Assembly (NCBI RefSeq): GCF_002288385.1
Contig: NZ_CP016783.1
Location: forward strand, 496,001 to 560,000
Origin: Candidatus Planktophila lacus
GTDB lineage: Bacteria; Actinomycetota; Actinomycetes; Nanopelagicales; Nanopelagicaceae
DNA length: 64,000 bases
Reading direction: 5' to 3'
In this document: in pieces, positions 9,045 to 18,736 of the stretch
Layout: the number at the start of each line of letters is the position of its first letter
Position numbering within the stretch: position 1 is the stretch's first letter
Translations under genes and position numbers: made by a program
Notes under the pieces: generated by a model
Databases searched by the model: none
Seen by the model: the letters and a program-made list of their open reading frames with translations, nothing else
What the model was told of the DNA's origin: nothing

Positions 9045-9950
9045 CTAAATCGCGGTACCTACACGCGGTCTGCCGCCGACGATTGCAACACAACCTGCCG
9101 CTAACTCTCCACCTGCCTGTAAAGCAGCGGTTAAATCGTGGTCCTTCGAATATGAGGCGATAAATCCGGCGGCAAAACTATCTCCAGCCCCTGTTGTATC
9201 AACAACGGTAGCTGCAACTGCAGGAAGGCTAATGGAATCAAAACCGCGTGCTTTGGCGATAGCGCCAGCAGAGCCGCGTTTAATTACGACAACCTGCGAG
9301 AAATCAAGCAGGTAATCAAGAGCGCGTTCAATATCAACTGAGCCAGTTAAGTAAATCGATTCTTCTTCATTTAGGAATAAAACATCCATCATTGAAAACC
9401 AGTTATGTAACTCTTTATCTGCAACATCTTTCATCGCACCAACAGATGCGGGATCAAAATAAATCGGTAGCCCATCTGCCTTGATCTTCTCAATCATCGC
9501 TAAAACACCATCACGGGCTAAGGGATTGAGAAGCGCGTAACCAGAGATGTAAACAGCTTGAAATGAACCCAGATCAGGTAGGTCTGTCACGGTTAGTCGT
9601 GAATTTGCACCTTTATCCGGAAACATAGTGCGCTCACCTGATGAGTCAACAAGAACTACAACAACGCCGGAAGTTTCACCTGGAATTATTAGATCTCCAT
9701 GGTTTACGCCTAAGGCATCGAATTCTGCAACGATCGCAGCACCTGCTGGATCATCTCCAACGTGGCTAACGATTGTGCTCCGTGCATCGGTGCGAGTAAG
9801 CCAAGCGGCGACATTTCCTGCGGCTCCACCACTGCTGGTGCTGATGCGGCTTGCGGTATCGCTGCCGTAGTTAATCTTTTGTGGGGAAACGTTTATGCGG
9901 GCGATGACATCGAGCATTACATCGCCGATACATAGAACGTTAATTGTCAT
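9045..9950 (-). CDS. psuK: PfkB-family sugar kinase, probable pseudouridine kinase
   Basis: A 301-residue ribokinase-fold kinase. It has the N-terminal glycine pair region (SSGGAAGNVAAWLTR) and the C-terminal PfkB signature DTTGAGDSFAAGF, in which the Asp is the catalytic base. It is directly downstream of psuG with a 15-bp gap, so the likely substrate is pseudouridine, giving pseudouridine 5'-phosphate for PsuG to split into uracil and ribose 5-phosphate. The function comes from context; the sequence alone shows only a PfkB sugar or nucleoside kinase. Confidence 0.72.
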   Translation of the reverse strand: MTINVLCIGDVMLDVIARINVSPQKINYGSDTASRISTSSGGAAGNVAAWLTRTDARSTIVSHVGDDPAGAAIVAEFDALGVNHGDLIIPGETSGVVVVLVDSSGERTMFPDKGANSRLTVTDLPDLGSFQAVYISGYALLNPLARDGVLAMIEKIKADGLPIYFDPASVGAMKDVADKELHNWFSMMDVLFLNEEESIYLTGSVDIERALDYLLDFSQVVVIKRGSAGAIAKARGFDSISLPAVAATVVDTTGAGDSFAAGFIASYSKDHDLTAALQAGGELAAGCVAIVGGRPRVGTAI

Positions 9951-9965
9951 TTAAATACCTAATAG

Positions 9966-10880
9966 TTAGTGGTGCTGCTTAGCAACGGCGATATCAGCGG
10001 CAAGTGCTGAGTTAGATTTAATGATTTCGATATTCACTGAAAGCGATTCGCCTTCGCTGGCGGTGTGGAAATGTTCAAGAAGGAATGGAGTTACCGCTTT
10101 GCCGATGATGCCTGCTTTACGCGCACCGGCTAACCCGCTCTTCAAAATTGCATCATGGCGCTTGCGATCCATCTCGTGCTTGACCGGATTTGCAACAACT
10201 AGCGCGCTCTTATTGGTCTTTAGCGCCTCACGTGAATGAATAATTTGTGCGATCTCGGCAGCGCTGTCAACGCGGTGCTCGATCGTAAAACCAGAATCAG
10301 TTAGGTAGAAACCTGGAAAGGCAGTTGTCTTATATCCAACTACGCCAATGGCTAGTGTTTCTAAACGCTCTAAAGTTGCTGCCACATCGAGAATCGATTT
10401 AACACCAGCACATACAACAGTGATATCTAATTGGGAAAGCGCCGTAAGGTCGGCAGACTCATCAAAAGTTTCATTGGCATCGCGGTGAACTCCGCCCAAA
10501 CCACCAGTTGCAAATACACGGATTCCGGCAAGTGCGGCTAAGTGCGCAGTTGCGGCAACTGTTGTCGCTGCGCTCTTCTTGCTCGCCGAGATAATTGCTA
10601 GGTCGCGACTAGATGCCTTAGCGATGTCATCGCGATTAGCAATTGCCTTTAATTGGTCATCGGTTAAACCAATATGAACAACTCCATCGATTACCGCAAT
10701 AGTTGCTGGAACTGCGCCATGATCACGGACGATATCTTCGACTTCACGCGCTACCTCTAAATTTTGTGGGCGCGGCAGACCATGACTGATGATCGTTGAT
10801 TCGAGTGCAACTATTGGTTTTCCTTCAGCCAGCGCTGCAGCAACTTCTGGCGATGGAGTAAAAGGCATACGGTGGCTCAT
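9966..10880 (-). CDS. psuG: Pseudouridine-5'-phosphate glycosidase
   Basis: Cleaves pseudouridine 5'-phosphate to uracil and ribose 5-phosphate in RNA-nucleoside salvage. The 304-residue length is normal for the family. The N-terminal segment PIVALESTIISHGLPRPQN and the later GGLGGVHRDANETFD are characteristic PsuG stretches. It is the first gene of a two-gene operon with a PfkB kinase, which supports the assignment. The start at ATG 10880 is 7 nt after TAAGGT, suggesting a leaderless mRNA. Confidence 0.92.
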   Translation of the reverse strand: MSHRMPFTPSPEVAAALAEGKPIVALESTIISHGLPRPQNLEVAREVEDIVRDHGAVPATIAVIDGVVHIGLTDDQLKAIANRDDIAKASSRDLAIISASKKSAATTVAATAHLAALAGIRVFATGGLGGVHRDANETFDESADLTALSQLDITVVCAGVKSILDVAATLERLETLAIGVVGYKTTAFPGFYLTDSGFTIEHRVDSAAEIAQIIHSREALKTNKSALVVANPVKHEMDRKRHDAILKSGLAGARKAGIIGKAVTPFLLEHFHTASEGESLSVNIEIIKSNSALAADIAVAKQHH

Positions 10881-10887
10881 AAGACCA

Positions 10888-10893
10888 ACCTTA
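10888..10893 (-). promoter_or_regulatory. Leaderless -10 for psuG
   Basis: Reading leftward, TAAGGT is followed by 7 nt and then the psuG ATG. The 32-bp gap to the divergent phosphodiesterase GTG leaves no room for a leader on either side. Confidence 0.5.
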
Positions 10894-10912
10894 CCCGTGA
10901 GAAGATACCTCC

Positions 10913-12016
10913 GTGCATCTCTCGCAAATCACTCCATCGCTCTTTGCCAGCCTAGGTTTAGCCGATGCCAGTGATCAAATAAATTGTGGTGCTAGCCCCA
11001 ACGGCCGCGAACTTCTATTTCTAGTAGATGGCTTAGGCGCAGATGCAGTTGAAAAGTTTTCAAGCTATATCCCTACTCTTTCCTCGCTGATTCGCCATGG
11101 CGCAGTGCGCACTTCTTTTCCATCTACAACTGCGACAAGCCTGGCAACGCTAACTACAGGTGTTAATCCAGGAACTCACGGAATGCTGGGTTACACCGTG
11201 CAAGTTCCGCGCAGTGGTGGCCGAATTCTTAACTCACTCAAGTGGGATGAACGCGTTGACCCAGCGATCTGGCAACCTGTCCCGACTTTATTCGAGCGCG
11301 CAACGGCTGCAGATATCAGCGTTACCCATGTTGCGGCAAAGCGTTATGAAGATACTGGTTTCACGCGCGCTGTTTTCCGCGGTGCAAATTACCGCGGTGC
11401 CAATATCCACGAAGATTTAGTCACCGAAACGGTGGAGGCGTTAAAGAAGACGCCATCATTTGTTTACCTCTATGTAAATGAACTAGATGTTGCAGGGCAC
11501 AGCGATGGCGTAGGTTCAGAGAAATGGTTGGCCGCTCTTGTCGCCATCGATCAGCTAGTTGCGAACTTACTGAAAAAACTTCCACGTAAAACTAGGCTTT
11601 GGTTAACTGCCGATCACGGCATGATCAATGTCGGAGAAAAGATAGTTATTGGCCAAGACAATGACTTAGCCACTGATATCGCAACCATCGCCGGCGAGCC
11701 TCGTGCGCGCCACCTTTATTTGGCAGATGGTGCTCCGCTTAGTGCACATAAAGAAGTGGCATCGCGCTGGGAAGAATATTTGGGGGAGAAGGCCACTATT
11801 TATCTACGCGATCAAGCGATCGCAGCAGGGCTCTTTGGTAGCGATGTCTCACTTGATGCATCAGATCGCATGGGTGATGTAATCGCAATCGCACATGGCG
11901 AAATGATCTTGATCGAGGCTGAACGCGAAAAACAAGAAGGCGCAATGGTCGGTCACCATGGTGGAGCAACAGATATTGAAAGCTTTGTACCGCTGCTAAC
12001 TCATGTTACGAGTTAG
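10913..12016 (+). CDS. Type I phosphodiesterase / nucleotide pyrophosphatase family protein
   Basis: A 367-residue member of the alkaline-phosphatase superfamily. Metal ligands and nucleophile are visible: LVDGLGADAV, the Thr in FPSTTATSLATLTTG, NELDVAGHSDG, TADHGM and VGHHGG near the C-terminus. It should hydrolyse phosphodiester or pyrophosphate bonds, but the substrate is unknown. There is no signal peptide, so it is probably cytoplasmic. It starts at GTG 10913, divergent from psuG, and overlaps the convergent sepH by 4 bp. Confidence 0.85.
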   Translation: MHLSQITPSLFASLGLADASDQINCGASPNGRELLFLVDGLGADAVEKFSSYIPTLSSLIRHGAVRTSFPSTTATSLATLTTGVNPGTHGMLGYTVQVPRSGGRILNSLKWDERVDPAIWQPVPTLFERATAADISVTHVAAKRYEDTGFTRAVFRGANYRGANIHEDLVTETVEALKKTPSFVYLYVNELDVAGHSDGVGSEKWLAALVAIDQLVANLLKKLPRKTRLWLTADHGMINVGEKIVIGQDNDLATDIATIAGEPRARHLYLADGAPLSAHKEVASRWEEYLGEKATIYLRDQAIAAGLFGSDVSLDASDRMGDVIAIAHGEMILIEAEREKQEGAMVGHHGGATDIESFVPLLTHVTS

Positions 12017-12921
12017 TTTTCGGGGGTTGGTTCCTCGGTAGTTTTGCGACCAAACATAATTTCATCCCATGAAGGAACTTTGGCGCGTGCAGTAATTCCA
12101 TCTTGGCTATCGCCTGGAGCTGGTGTCTCGCGAATTGAAACTAAACGAGGAGTCTCACGGCTAACTTCGGCTTCAAATTCTTCATCTGTTGGATCGTTAT
12201 CAGGAAGATCATCGAGAATTGAAGAGATGCTGCGCACCGGTGCGCTATCGATACGAATGGGTTCGCGTGGTTCAGTGCGTTCTTCTATACGTGAAGGGTG
12301 TGATGGTTCGGCATAAACCAAACCTGGTTCGATGCGGCGCACAGGCGCTGCTTCACCGGTCATCCACGCCGCGTTGTCATCGAGCGGAGTAATTGAACGG
12401 CGATGGGTATCAAATGAGAACTGTGCAGATCCAACGCCATCGCGGTTTGGATAGTGGAGTTCGATTGTCCAACTGCCATCTTCTAAACGCCAGGTGTTCC
12501 AATCGATCGCATCGATATCTACGCCGCGTGGTGCAAGTTTTGAAATAACGATGTCGAGAAATGTTGGCGCATCTTTAGCGGTCTCTTTACCATCGCGACG
12601 TGGAGTCAGACCATGTACTTGATCGATAATAAATAAACGCTCTTGCAGAATTGGACCAGAAAAACGTTCGACTTTATCTACTGAAATATTTCCATCGCGT
12701 GCAATGACTTCCATAGTTTCGCCTGCGCGCAGACGACGTTGAATCTCTTTAACGCTCATCACTTCGTTCTCATCGCCAACCGGGACTGAAGTTAAACGTG
12801 GTTGGTTTACCGTGGCGCGCAAAGTGTCGCTGATTCGCAAAGTGTGTTCATTTCCGTCGTTATCGGTGAGCGCTAGGTGCACCCCATCTGGGGTCTTGCC
12901 GGTTAGGCGTAGCTCACTCAT
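12013..12921 (-). CDS. sepH: Septation protein SepH (DUF3071)
   Basis: An actinobacterial cell-division protein that stimulates FtsZ assembly. The 302-residue product has the N-terminal DUF3071 domain ([20 protein letters not shown]) and a helix-turn-helix-like part, [20 protein letters not shown]. The C-terminal third is an acidic, Pro/Arg/Glu-rich, probably disordered tail, which is usual for SepH. The start at ATG 12921 follows TATTCT by 7 nt. The stop codon interlocks with that of the convergent phosphodiesterase. Confidence 0.88.
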   Translation of the reverse strand: MSELRLTGKTPDGVHLALTDNDGNEHTLRISDTLRATVNQPRLTSVPVGDENEVMSVKEIQRRLRAGETMEVIARDGNISVDKVERFSGPILQERLFIIDQVHGLTPRRDGKETAKDAPTFLDIVISKLAPRGVDIDAIDWNTWRLEDGSWTIELHYPNRDGVGSAQFSFDTHRRSITPLDDNAAWMTGEAAPVRRIEPGLVYAEPSHPSRIEERTEPREPIRIDSAPVRSISSILDDLPDNDPTDEEFEAEVSRETPRLVSIRETPAPGDSQDGITARAKVPSWDEIMFGRKTTEEPTPEN

Positions 12922-12928
12922 GTGGGCG

Positions 12929-12934
12929 AGAATA
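12929..12934 (-). promoter_or_regulatory. Leaderless -10 for sepH
   Basis: Reading leftward, TATTCT then 7 nt then the sepH ATG. The rest of the gap up to 13091 is the rplS leader, where I saw no clear promoter. Confidence 0.5.
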
Positions 12935-13091
12935 CCCGCAGCGGGTGAGAAAGTCGGGCAGGGTGAGCCTCTGGCTGAACGGGAGGGAAGGGCCGATTTA
13001 CGCTCGGCGCCCCTTCTGTGGCAAGATACGCAGTCTGCACAACACTTTTAGTTGCGCTTGTAAACGCTTAAAAATAGATGAGGACCTTACG

Positions 13092-13673
13092 ATGAATATT
13101 CTTGATGCCGTTGATGCGAAGTCACTTCGCCATGACGTCCCACAATTTCGCGCTGGAGACGAATTAAAGATCCACGTCCGCGTTATCGAAGGTAGCAAGA
13201 GCCGTATCCAGGTCTTCCAAGGAATCGTTATCCGTCGCCAAGGCGATGGCGTTCGCGAAACTTTCACAATCCGTAAGGTCTCTTACGGCGTTGGAGTAGA
13301 ACGTACCTTCCCAGTACACACACCAGTTATTGAAAAGATCGAACTCGTAAAGAAGGGCGATGTACGTCGCGCCAAGCTTTACTACCTCCGCGATCTTCGC
13401 GGTAAGGCTGCCAAGATTCGCGAAAAGCGCGATGGCATCGAAGGCTACGGCGATGGAATCCTTTCAACTCCTGAGAAGGAAGTAATCGTTGAAGCTCCTG
13501 CGGCAGTAGTCGAAGAAGTTGTGGCAGTGTCCGAGCCAGCTGCGACCGAAGTGGTGGCAGAGGTTCCAGCTCAAGAAGCGACTACAGATGTTGTGGTTGA
13601 AGCTGAAGCAGCAGTTGAAGAAGTTGCGGTTGTTGAAGAAGCGCCAGCAGCTGAAGACAAGCCTGCTAACTAA
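13092..13673 (+). CDS. rplS: 50S ribosomal protein L19 with long acidic C-terminal tail
   Basis: L19 sits at the 30S-50S interface of the ribosome. I choose ATG 13092 because [19 protein letters not shown] is the conserved L19 start and GAGGACC lies upstream; the longer in-frame extension to 12945 has no L19 similarity. The conserved core ends near residue 120 ([15 protein letters not shown]). About 70 further residues are almost only Glu, Ala, Val and Pro, giving 193 residues against about 115 in most bacteria. The tail looks disordered and strongly acidic. It heads an rplS-lepB-rnhB cluster. Confidence 0.95.
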   Translation: MNILDAVDAKSLRHDVPQFRAGDELKIHVRVIEGSKSRIQVFQGIVIRRQGDGVRETFTIRKVSYGVGVERTFPVHTPVIEKIELVKKGDVRRAKLYYLRDLRGKAAKIREKRDGIEGYGDGILSTPEKEVIVEAPAAVVEEVVAVSEPAATEVVAEVPAQEATTDVVVEAEAAVEEVAVVEEAPAAEDKPAN

Positions 13674-13687
13674 GTAACTCTTCTCTA

Positions 13688-14341
13688 ATGCCACGCAAGG
13701 GCTCGCTATTACGCGAGTTACCTATTCTGGTTGTTGTCGCGCTCGCAGTTTCGCTCGTCATCAAATCATTTCTAGTTCAGTTCTTCTATATACCTTCTGG
13801 GTCGATGGAGAACACCCTTCAGATAAATGATCGCGTTGCGGTAAATAAAGTCCCATTAATTAGCAAGTCAATTAATCGCGGAGATGTAGTTGTCTTTCGC
13901 GATCCAGATAACTGGCTACCTGAGCCATACAGTGCAGATGGAAATAAATATATAGCCAAGATTAAAGAAGGCTTTGTTGCCGTTGGCGTTCTACCAAATC
14001 CAGCAAAGCAATATCTGGTTAAGCGAGTAATTGGCGTTGCCGGCGATAAAGTCGAATGCTGTGCCAAGAATAAGAAATTAATGATCAACGGCGTTGAAAT
14101 TGATGAGCCATATATCTTCGCGGGAAATACACCTAGCGATACTAAATTTAATGTCACCGTACCTGAAGGCAAGATCTGGGTAATGGGAGATCACCGTGGC
14201 GCCAGCGCTGATTCACGTTTCCATCAAGACGATATAAATCAAGGAATGGTGCCAACTTCTAAGGTAACCGGGCGCGTTATCGGAATTATCTGGCCAATTA
14301 AGAATTTTGGATTAGTTGGCTCTTACTCTTCGCTTAAGTAG
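13688..14341 (+). CDS. lepB: Signal peptidase I
   Basis: Membrane serine protease that removes signal peptides from exported proteins. The 217-residue protein has one N-terminal membrane segment (about residues 11-31). The catalytic Ser39 is in YIPSGSMENTL, and the general-base lysine is in YLVKRVIGVAGDKV. MGDHRGASADSR is the conserved box D/E. It follows rplS by 14 bp in the usual rplS-lepB-rnhB order. Confidence 0.95.
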   Translation: MPRKGSLLRELPILVVVALAVSLVIKSFLVQFFYIPSGSMENTLQINDRVAVNKVPLISKSINRGDVVVFRDPDNWLPEPYSADGNKYIAKIKEGFVAVGVLPNPAKQYLVKRVIGVAGDKVECCAKNKKLMINGVEIDEPYIFAGNTPSDTKFNVTVPEGKIWVMGDHRGASADSRFHQDDINQGMVPTSKVTGRVIGIIWPIKNFGLVGSYSSLK

Positions 14342-14354
14342 CTAGTTGCTTTAA

Positions 14355-14960
14355 ATGGTGAAGGTAATTGAATCGCTGCTAATTGAAGCAGGTATCACGC
14401 CACTTGCCGGAGTAGATGAAGCAGGACGCGGTGCATGCGCCGGACCCCTAGTAATTGCATCAGTAGTGCTCGCCGATCCCTTTGCACCAGAGTTAGCAAA
14501 AGTTCGTGATTCAAAAGATGTATCTGAATCAGAGCGAGAAAAGTTATTTGATCTCGTAACATCTACAGCGCTTTCTATTAGCGTGATAACTGTGCCAGCG
14601 GCCGAAGTTGATTCTCGCGGTGTGCACGCGGCAAACCTCGATGGCATGCGCCGTGCGGTGCAGGGCTTATCGGTCACACCTAACTACGTGCTTACAGATG
14701 GTTATGCCATTGAAGGTTTAGCGATTCCCAATGTGGCAGTTTGGAAAGGCGACCAAGTCGTTACATGCATTAGCGCTGCTTCAATTATCGCTAAAGTTAC
14801 TCGTGACCGCATAATGCGCGAATTAGATACTGAATTCCCAAATTATGGCTTTGCCAAACATAAGGGCTATATCACCAAAGTCCACACCGAAGCGTTGCAA
14901 GAACACGGCCCGTGTATAGAACACCGCCGCTCTTTCGCAAATATTGCAGTGCTCCTTTAA
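14355..14960 (+). CDS. rnhB: Ribonuclease HII
   Basis: Cuts the RNA strand at ribonucleotides embedded in DNA. The 201-residue protein has the catalytic GVDEAGRGACAGPLV motif, with Asp and Glu metal ligands, and the later SIIAKVTRDR and KHKGY segments. Length is typical. It is 13 bp after lepB and presumably in the same operon. Confidence 0.95.
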   Translation: MVKVIESLLIEAGITPLAGVDEAGRGACAGPLVIASVVLADPFAPELAKVRDSKDVSESEREKLFDLVTSTALSISVITVPAAEVDSRGVHAANLDGMRRAVQGLSVTPNYVLTDGYAIEGLAIPNVAVWKGDQVVTCISAASIIAKVTRDRIMRELDTEFPNYGFAKHKGYITKVHTEALQEHGPCIEHRRSFANIAVLL

Positions 14961-15011
14961 TTATTACCCACAAGCGCTTTCAGCTTTGGATTAACTGTCT
15001 GGACCTTTCTC

Positions 15012-15017
15012 TAACCT
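15012..15017 (+). promoter_or_regulatory. Leaderless -10 for yraN-comM-dprA
   Basis: TAACCT followed by 7 nt and the yraN ATG. Confidence 0.5.
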
Positions 15018-15024
15018 GCGCGCC

Positions 15025-15402
15025 ATGGGCAAAGTAGGCGAGAAGAAGAACAATCAAAAGACTGGTGCATTTGGCGAACAAGTAACCGCTGATTACTTGA
15101 TTGCACGTGGAGACGAGATTCTGGACCGCAATTGGCGAGTGCGCGAAGGCGAGATAGATCTGGTTTCGCTAAGTAGCGATGGCGTTTTTCACTTTATCGA
15201 AGTAAAGACTCGTTCATCACTTGCCTTTGGCCACCCCTTTGAGGCAATCAATCGCGATAAAGCCCATCGCATGCAACGTTTAGCACTTGCTTGGCTGGCT
15301 ACCCATGGATGCTTAGGTTGCGAATACGCGATCGATGTTGTGGCTGTTCTTATTGCAGTCGATGGAACACATACCTTGGAATATCGAGGGGCGATCCTAT
15401 GA
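15025..15402 (+). CDS. YraN family (UPF0102) endonuclease-like protein
   Basis: A 125-residue protein with a restriction-endonuclease-like core: GAFGEQVTADYL at the N-terminus, then REGEIDLV and FIEVKTR, which supply the Asp and ExK residues of that fold. The molecular role of the family is not settled; linkage to comM and dprA suggests DNA processing. It is the first gene of the yraN-comM-dprA operon, and its TGA overlaps the comM ATG. Confidence 0.88.
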   Translation: MGKVGEKKNNQKTGAFGEQVTADYLIARGDEILDRNWRVREGEIDLVSLSSDGVFHFIEVKTRSSLAFGHPFEAINRDKAHRMQRLALAWLATHGCLGCEYAIDVVAVLIAVDGTHTLEYRGAIL

Positions 15403-16919
15403 GCCTTGGTCAAACGACTTGTGTTGCTCTGCATGGCCTCGACGGTGCGATTGTCACTGTTGAAGTAGATATCGCTGATGGCCTGCCGATGTATTCGCTA
15501 CTTGGATTACCGGATGCGGCGCTTAACGAATCTCGCGATCGAGTACGTGCAGCGCTAATTAATTCAAATGAAGTCTGGCCCAACAAGAAAGTAACTGTCT
15601 CGCTATCGCCTGCTTGGTTACCAAAGAGCGGTTCGGGTTTTGATCTATCTATTGCGCTAGCGATTTTGATCGCTCATGGTGCGCTGCCGCAAGAACCACT
15701 CGAAGACGTTGTTATCTTGGGCGAGCTGGCACTTGATGGTCGTATCCGTTCGGTGCGCGGAGTACTGCCAGCGCTAATTGCGGCATATAAATCAGGGATC
15801 AAAAGGGCTCTTGTTTCGCCAGAAAATTATGGGGAAGCATCGCTCATGACACAGATGGAGATCTTAACTTTCCCAAACCTGGCACAAGTTCTACGTTTCT
15901 TGCGAACCGGAGAAATTACATCTGCGCCGCAACTTGATCTAGAACTTTCAGTAGAAGAAGTTCAACCTGATTTCTCCGATGTTGCAGGTCAAACACGTGC
16001 TCGATTTGCAGCAGAGGTAGCAGCAAGTGGGGGACACCATTTGCTCTTGATCGGTCCACCAGGTGCGGGTAAGACAATGATCGCAGCGCGGCTGCCAACT
16101 ATCTTGCCCGCACTTGGTATTGATCAAGCACTTGAAGTAACAGCAGTTCATTCAATTGCGGGTTCTCTTGGAACTCGTTCGCCAATGTCTTTAGTTGCGC
16201 CAATAGTTTCGCCTCATCACAGCGCATCACGCGTTGCCATGGTTGGCGGTGGATCGCATGCGATAAAGCCAGGTGCTTGTTCGCTGGCACACCACGGAGT
16301 TCTCTTTATCGATGAAGCCCCCGAATGCGCAGTTGGAGTTTTAGATTCACTCCGCCAGCCGTTGGAATCCGGCACGATCACGATTGCACGTAGCGTTGGC
16401 AGCATTACCTTTCCCGCACAATTTCTCTTGGTGCTGGCTGCCAATCCTTGTCCATGCGGAAAGTTCTCCGGTAAAGGTCGGGCATGTATCTGTTCCTCAC
16501 TTGCGGTGCGGCGCTATCTCGGAAAGCTATCTGGACCTTTGATGGACCGAATTGATATGCGCGTGCAAGTTGAACCAGTTAGCCGAACTGAAATGGCGCA
16601 GACCGAACTCGGTGAAAGTAGCGCAGTAATTCGCGATCGGGTAGTTGCCGCAAGAGCTACTGCAGAAGAGCGATTTGCGAACGAGAGTTGGAAGTTGAAT
16701 TCGCAGATCCCATCTCGGGCACTGCGCACGACATATAAACCTGAACGCGCTGCCATGAATTTTCTCCACGACCAATTAGAGAAAGAGTTGCTCACTGCGC
16801 GCGGATTACACAAGATCATCCGCCTTTCGTGGACTCTGGCAGATCTTGCCGGCCACACAATTCCGAACCTTGCTGATGTGCAACGCGCTCACCAACTACG
16901 AGAGGGATCAGAGTTATGA
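15399..16919 (+). CDS. comM: ComM/YifB family Mg-chelatase-like AAA+ ATPase
   Basis: A 506-residue AAA+ protein. ComM promotes branch migration during integration of taken-up DNA in competent bacteria. It has an N-terminal Lon-protease-like domain, Walker A GPPGAGKTM, an LFIDEAPE Walker B, and the zinc-like cysteine set NPCPCGKF...CICS. I choose ATG 15399, which overlaps the yraN stop as ATGA, over the track-style extension back to 15291, which runs inside yraN. dprA follows with another ATGA overlap. Confidence 0.92.
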   Translation: MSLGQTTCVALHGLDGAIVTVEVDIADGLPMYSLLGLPDAALNESRDRVRAALINSNEVWPNKKVTVSLSPAWLPKSGSGFDLSIALAILIAHGALPQEPLEDVVILGELALDGRIRSVRGVLPALIAAYKSGIKRALVSPENYGEASLMTQMEILTFPNLAQVLRFLRTGEITSAPQLDLELSVEEVQPDFSDVAGQTRARFAAEVAASGGHHLLLIGPPGAGKTMIAARLPTILPALGIDQALEVTAVHSIAGSLGTRSPMSLVAPIVSPHHSASRVAMVGGGSHAIKPGACSLAHHGVLFIDEAPECAVGVLDSLRQPLESGTITIARSVGSITFPAQFLLVLAANPCPCGKFSGKGRACICSSLAVRRYLGKLSGPLMDRIDMRVQVEPVSRTEMAQTELGESSAVIRDRVVAARATAEERFANESWKLNSQIPSRALRTTYKPERAAMNFLHDQLEKELLTARGLHKIIRLSWTLADLAGHTIPNLADVQRAHQLREGSEL

Positions 16920-17773
16920 GAGATACCCAGGCCCGGCTGGCACTCTTTGCCGCCATTGAAGGTGGACATGTTTTCTGGAGCCAAGAGATCGCAACTTATG
17001 GTTCTGATCATGTCTATAAGAAGTTAATAGAAGGAGGTTATGACGGAGTTAAATTCGGAAAGACGATAGACCGATTGCGCGCTCTTAAGGTAGACGAAAT
17101 TGCCAAAAGCATTGAAAGCGCAGGTGCGATCTTCTTAACGCCAGAAATGGCGCAATGGCCCGAGCAATTAAATGAACTCGCTGCGCCACCAATCGGTTTA
17201 ATTGTGAAAGGTGATATTGATGTATTGCAAGAACGAGGTCTCGCAATTGTCGGAACGCGCAATCCCACGCCTTATGGAATCCGTAATGCTGGAGATTTCG
17301 CTGCTGGCTTTGTAGATCGCGAATGGACGATTATCAGCGGTGGTGCATATGGGATTGATTCAGCAGCACATAAAGGTGCGCTTATTGCCGAAGGATCAAC
17401 AGTTGCGGTGCTTGCTGCTGGAATAGATGTTGCATACCCGGCAGGAAATGCTCGGCTATTTGCTGAAATCTGCGAGAACGGTGCACTGGTCTCAGAAGTT
17501 ATTCCTGGCGCCCATGCAATTCCGTCACGTTTTCTAACGCGCAATCGAATAATTGCCGCGCTTTCACAAGCAACCTTGGTAGTTGAAGCCGCCTTTCGTT
17601 CTGGCTCACTTCGAACCGCACGCGATGCCGCAGAGCTAATGCGTCCGGTAATGGCTATACCTGGGCCGATAAGTGCTCCAACATCTGAAGGCTGTCATCG
17701 CTTAATCGGCGAACGCGCCGCTGAGTTGGTTACATCTGTTGGAGATGCGATCGAGTTGATTTCTACCCTTTAA
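16916..17773 (+). CDS. dprA: DNA-processing protein DprA
   Basis: A single-stranded-DNA-binding protein that loads RecA during natural transformation. The 285-residue protein has the Rossmann-like DprA core: IVGTRNPTPYG, SGGAYGIDSAAHKGAL and VLAAGIDVAYPAGN. It is translationally coupled to comM. This pair suggests a capacity for DNA uptake or recombination, but no pilus or ComEC gene is in this window. Confidence 0.93.
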   Translation: MRDTQARLALFAAIEGGHVFWSQEIATYGSDHVYKKLIEGGYDGVKFGKTIDRLRALKVDEIAKSIESAGAIFLTPEMAQWPEQLNELAAPPIGLIVKGDIDVLQERGLAIVGTRNPTPYGIRNAGDFAAGFVDREWTIISGGAYGIDSAAHKGALIAEGSTVAVLAAGIDVAYPAGNARLFAEICENGALVSEVIPGAHAIPSRFLTRNRIIAALSQATLVVEAAFRSGSLRTARDAAELMRPVMAIPGPISAPTSEGCHRLIGERAAELVTSVGDAIELISTL

Positions 17774-17818
17774 AAATTTGGTTTAGGCAATGCACGCGCT
17801 TAATGAGAGAATAAGCGC

Positions 17819-18736
17819 ATGAGTGAATTCCGTTCGGGCTTTGTCGCAATTGTCGGCCGCCCTAACACCGGAAAATCAACTCTCATCAACGCACTTGTCG
17901 GTAGCAAGATCGCGATAACTTCACCGCATCCCAACACCACGCGCCATGCGATCCGTGGCATCGTAAACCAACCAACTTTTCAAGCAGTGCTGGTTGATAC
18001 CCCAGGTATCCATAAGCCAAAGACTCTGCTCGGCCATCGCCTAAATGCAGTTGTCGGCGAGAGCATGGATTCAGTAGATATCGTTTTGATGTGCCTGCCA
18101 GCAGATGAAACTTCTGGGGGAGGAGATGTATTTCTTGCCCAAGAGATTGCTAAACACCCGCGCGCTAAGAAATTCGCACTAGTTACTAAGACAGATTTAA
18201 TCTCTAAGGAGAAATTGGCCCTGCGTCTAGCCGGAATCAACGATCTCGCTAAGGGATTTACATGGGATGAGATCGTTCCGATCTCTGCAGCGATACATTC
18301 ACAGATCGATTTATTAGCTGAGTTAATTGGTAAAAGCTTGCCGGTTGGCCCAGCCTTCTATCCCGAAGGAATGAAGAGCGATCAAGATCAGCAGCAGTTG
18401 ATCTGCGAGTTAATTCGCGAAGCTGCCATGCGCGATGCCCGTGAAGAACTTCCACACTCGATTATGGTGACAATCGATGAGATGTCAGAGCGCGATGAAA
18501 AAGGCTCACGACCATTCTTTGATATTCACGCAACTATCCACGTGGAACGCGATTCACAGACCGGAATCATCTTGGGCCATAAAGGCGAGAGATTGAAAGA
18601 TATTGGAATGCGTGCACGTGCAGATATCGAACGCGAACTTAACGCGCGAATCTTCTTAGGGCTACATGTAAAGGTATCTAAAGAATGGCAGCGCGATCCT
18701 AAGTTGCTGCAGCGTTTGGGATTTGGCGAAAACTAA
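17819..18736 (+). CDS. era: GTPase Era
   Basis: GTPase that binds 16S rRNA and assists 30S assembly. The 305-residue protein has G1 GRPNTGKST, G3 DTPGIHKP, G4 TKTD and a C-terminal KH domain (DSQTGIILGHKGERLKDIG). ATG 17819 is preceded 6 nt upstream by the -10-like GAGAAT. The stop interlocks with that of the convergent EamA gene (4-bp overlap). Confidence 0.95.
   Translation: MSEFRSGFVAIVGRPNTGKSTLINALVGSKIAITSPHPNTTRHAIRGIVNQPTFQAVLVDTPGIHKPKTLLGHRLNAVVGESMDSVDIVLMCLPADETSGGGDVFLAQEIAKHPRAKKFALVTKTDLISKEKLALRLAGINDLAKGFTWDEIVPISAAIHSQIDLLAELIGKSLPVGPAFYPEGMKSDQDQQQLICELIREAAMRDAREELPHSIMVTIDEMSERDEKGSRPFFDIHATIHVERDSQTGIILGHKGERLKDIGMRARADIERELNARIFLGLHVKVSKEWQRDPKLLQRLGFGEN

Noticed and set aside
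12945-13091. N-terminal extension of L19
   Set aside because: The upstream 49 codons have no L19 similarity, and the ribosome-binding site and conserved start favour ATG 13092.
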